Part shown: piece by piece, positions 4,804 through 5,516 of the stretch | How positions within the stretch are numbered: the first letter of the stretch is position 1 | How the letters are laid out: every line of letters starts with the position of its first letter | Source of the DNA: DASYUM01 sp036001225 | GTDB taxonomy: Bacteria; Methylomirabilota; Methylomirabilia; Rokubacteriales; DASRDR01 | Assembly: GCA_036001225.1 (NCBI GenBank) | Contig: DASYUM010000309.1 | Location: 1 to 5,516 of the forward strand | Direction of reading: 5' to 3' | Length of the DNA stretch: 5,516 bases | Position numbers and translations under genes: made by a program | The notes under the pieces: generated by a model | What the model was told of the DNA's origin: nothing | Seen by the model: only the letters and a program-made list of their open reading frames with translations | Database searches by the model: none

Positions 4804-5516
4804 ATGGACCTCGGATTACGCGGCAAGGCGGCCCTCGTCACCGGGTCGAGCCGGGGGCTCGGCCGGGCGATCGCGCTCGAGCTGGCGCGCGAGGGCTGCC
4901 GGGTCGGCCTCTGCGCGCGGGGCAAGGACGCCCTCGAGCAGACGGCGGCGGAGGTGCGGGCGCTCGGGGTCGAGACGGTCGCCGTCGTCGCCGACCTGAC
5001 GACCGAGCACGGGGTCCAGGCGGCGGTCGAGGCGGCGGCCACCACCTTCGGCGGCCTGGACGTCCTGGTCAACAACGTCGGCGGCTCCACCGGCGCCGCG
5101 TTCCAGGACACCGCCGTCGAGGAGTGGCAGCGCGCCATCGACCTCAATCTGACCCCGGCCGTGCGGGCGAGTCGCCTGGTGGTCCCGGGGATGCGCGCGC
5201 GGGGCGGCGGCAGCATCGTCAACATCACCTCCATCTACGGGCGGGAGTGGGGCGGCGCCTACGTCCGGCGTCCGACCTACATGGCGGCCAAGGCGGCCGA
5301 GATCGCGATGTCCAAGGCCCTCGCCCTCGAGCTGGCGCCTCACGGGATTCGCGTCAACAGCGTGGCCCCCGGCTCCATCCTGTTCCCCGGCGGCGGCTGG
5401 GAGCGCCGGCAGCGTGAGGACCCGGATGGCATCGCGGCCTTCCTCGAGGCCGACATGCCGCTCGGCCGCTTCGGCCGGGCCGAGGAGGTGGCGCGGGTCG
5501 TGGTGTTCCTGGCCTC
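4804..5516 (+). CDS. Classical SDR family oxidoreductase (3' end cut by window edge)
   Basis: NAD(P)-dependent short-chain dehydrogenase/reductase; 237 codons are visible with no stop, against about 250-265 for the family, so only the last 15-30 residues are missing. Motifs in order: cofactor loop TGSSRGLG (13-20), a basic R39 after the second strand (suggesting NADPH), D64 in VVADLT, NNVGG (90-94), N115, and the catalytic set S143 (NITS), Y159 and K163 (YMAAK), then the VNSVAPG segment (184-190). The substrate cannot be assigned; FabG-like 3-oxoacyl reductases and sugar or steroid dehydrogenases share this layout. The stretch GSILFPGGGW (190-199) after the NSVAPG turn resembles an SDR subgroup often seen in soil bacteria. 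There is no in-frame alternative start immediately upstream and no good Shine-Dalgarno; AGGA at 4787-4790 is 13 bases away and buried in the hairpin. Confidence 0.93.
   Translation, partial: MDLGLRGKAALVTGSSRGLGRAIALELAREGCRVGLCARGKDALEQTAAEVRALGVETVAVVADLTTEHGVQAAVEAAATTFGGLDVLVNNVGGSTGAAFQDTAVEEWQRAIDLNLTPAVRASRLVVPGMRARGGGSIVNITSIYGREWGGAYVRRPTYMAAKAAEIAMSKALALELAPHGIRVNSVAPGSILFPGGGWERRQREDPDGIAAFLEADMPLGRFGRAEEVARVVVFLA

Noticed and set aside
4773..5343. Minus-strand open frames opposite the SDR gene
   Set aside because: Shadow frames of a gene with complete cofactor and catalytic motifs on the plus strand.

Overview
The window is GC-rich bacterial chromosome (every complete reading frame is strongly GC-biased at third codon positions). 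It holds five protein genes and no RNA gene, CRISPR array, insertion sequence or phage gene that I can see. A TRAP/Bug-like orphan periplasmic binding protein (ABC_sub_bind type), a secreted subtilisin-fold protease with a C-terminal beta module, and a probable methyltransferase/glycosyltransferase protein are a mix I associate with uncultured soil or sediment lineages such as Candidatus Rokubacteria/Methylomirabilota, or with soil Proteobacteria. That placement is an impression from gene content, not a result.

Layout. 1-592 (minus): 5' part of a gene running off the left edge, encoding the C-terminal half of a class I methyltransferase-like domain of the kind often fused to a family 2 glycosyltransferase. 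593-851: divergent intergenic region with an extended -10 box facing left and a weak promoter facing right. 852-1898 (plus): secreted ABC-type substrate-binding protein (PF04392 family) with no permease or ATPase beside it. 1921-3996 (minus), convergent with the previous gene and only 22 bases from it: a 691-residue secreted serine protease-like protein in which the usual catalytic His of subtilisins is a Glu. 3997-4310: regulatory region between divergent genes. It contains a near-leaderless promoter for the protease with a perfect 16-bp tandem repeat directly upstream, an inverted repeat around a -10-like box, and a hairpin that covers the ribosome binding site of the next gene. 4311-4739 (plus): YjbQ/UPF0047 family protein. 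4753-4791: a very strong GC-rich hairpin. 4804-5516 (plus): classical short-chain dehydrogenase/reductase, cut by the right edge.

The genes do not form an obvious single pathway. Four of the five appear to be separate transcription units, and yjbQ and the SDR gene could be co-transcribed only by reading through the hairpin between them. I found no evidence of a defence, mobile or biosynthetic system. The most noteworthy signals are the Glu-for-His protease active site, the tandem repeat abutting its promoter, and the structured leader of the yjbQ-like gene.
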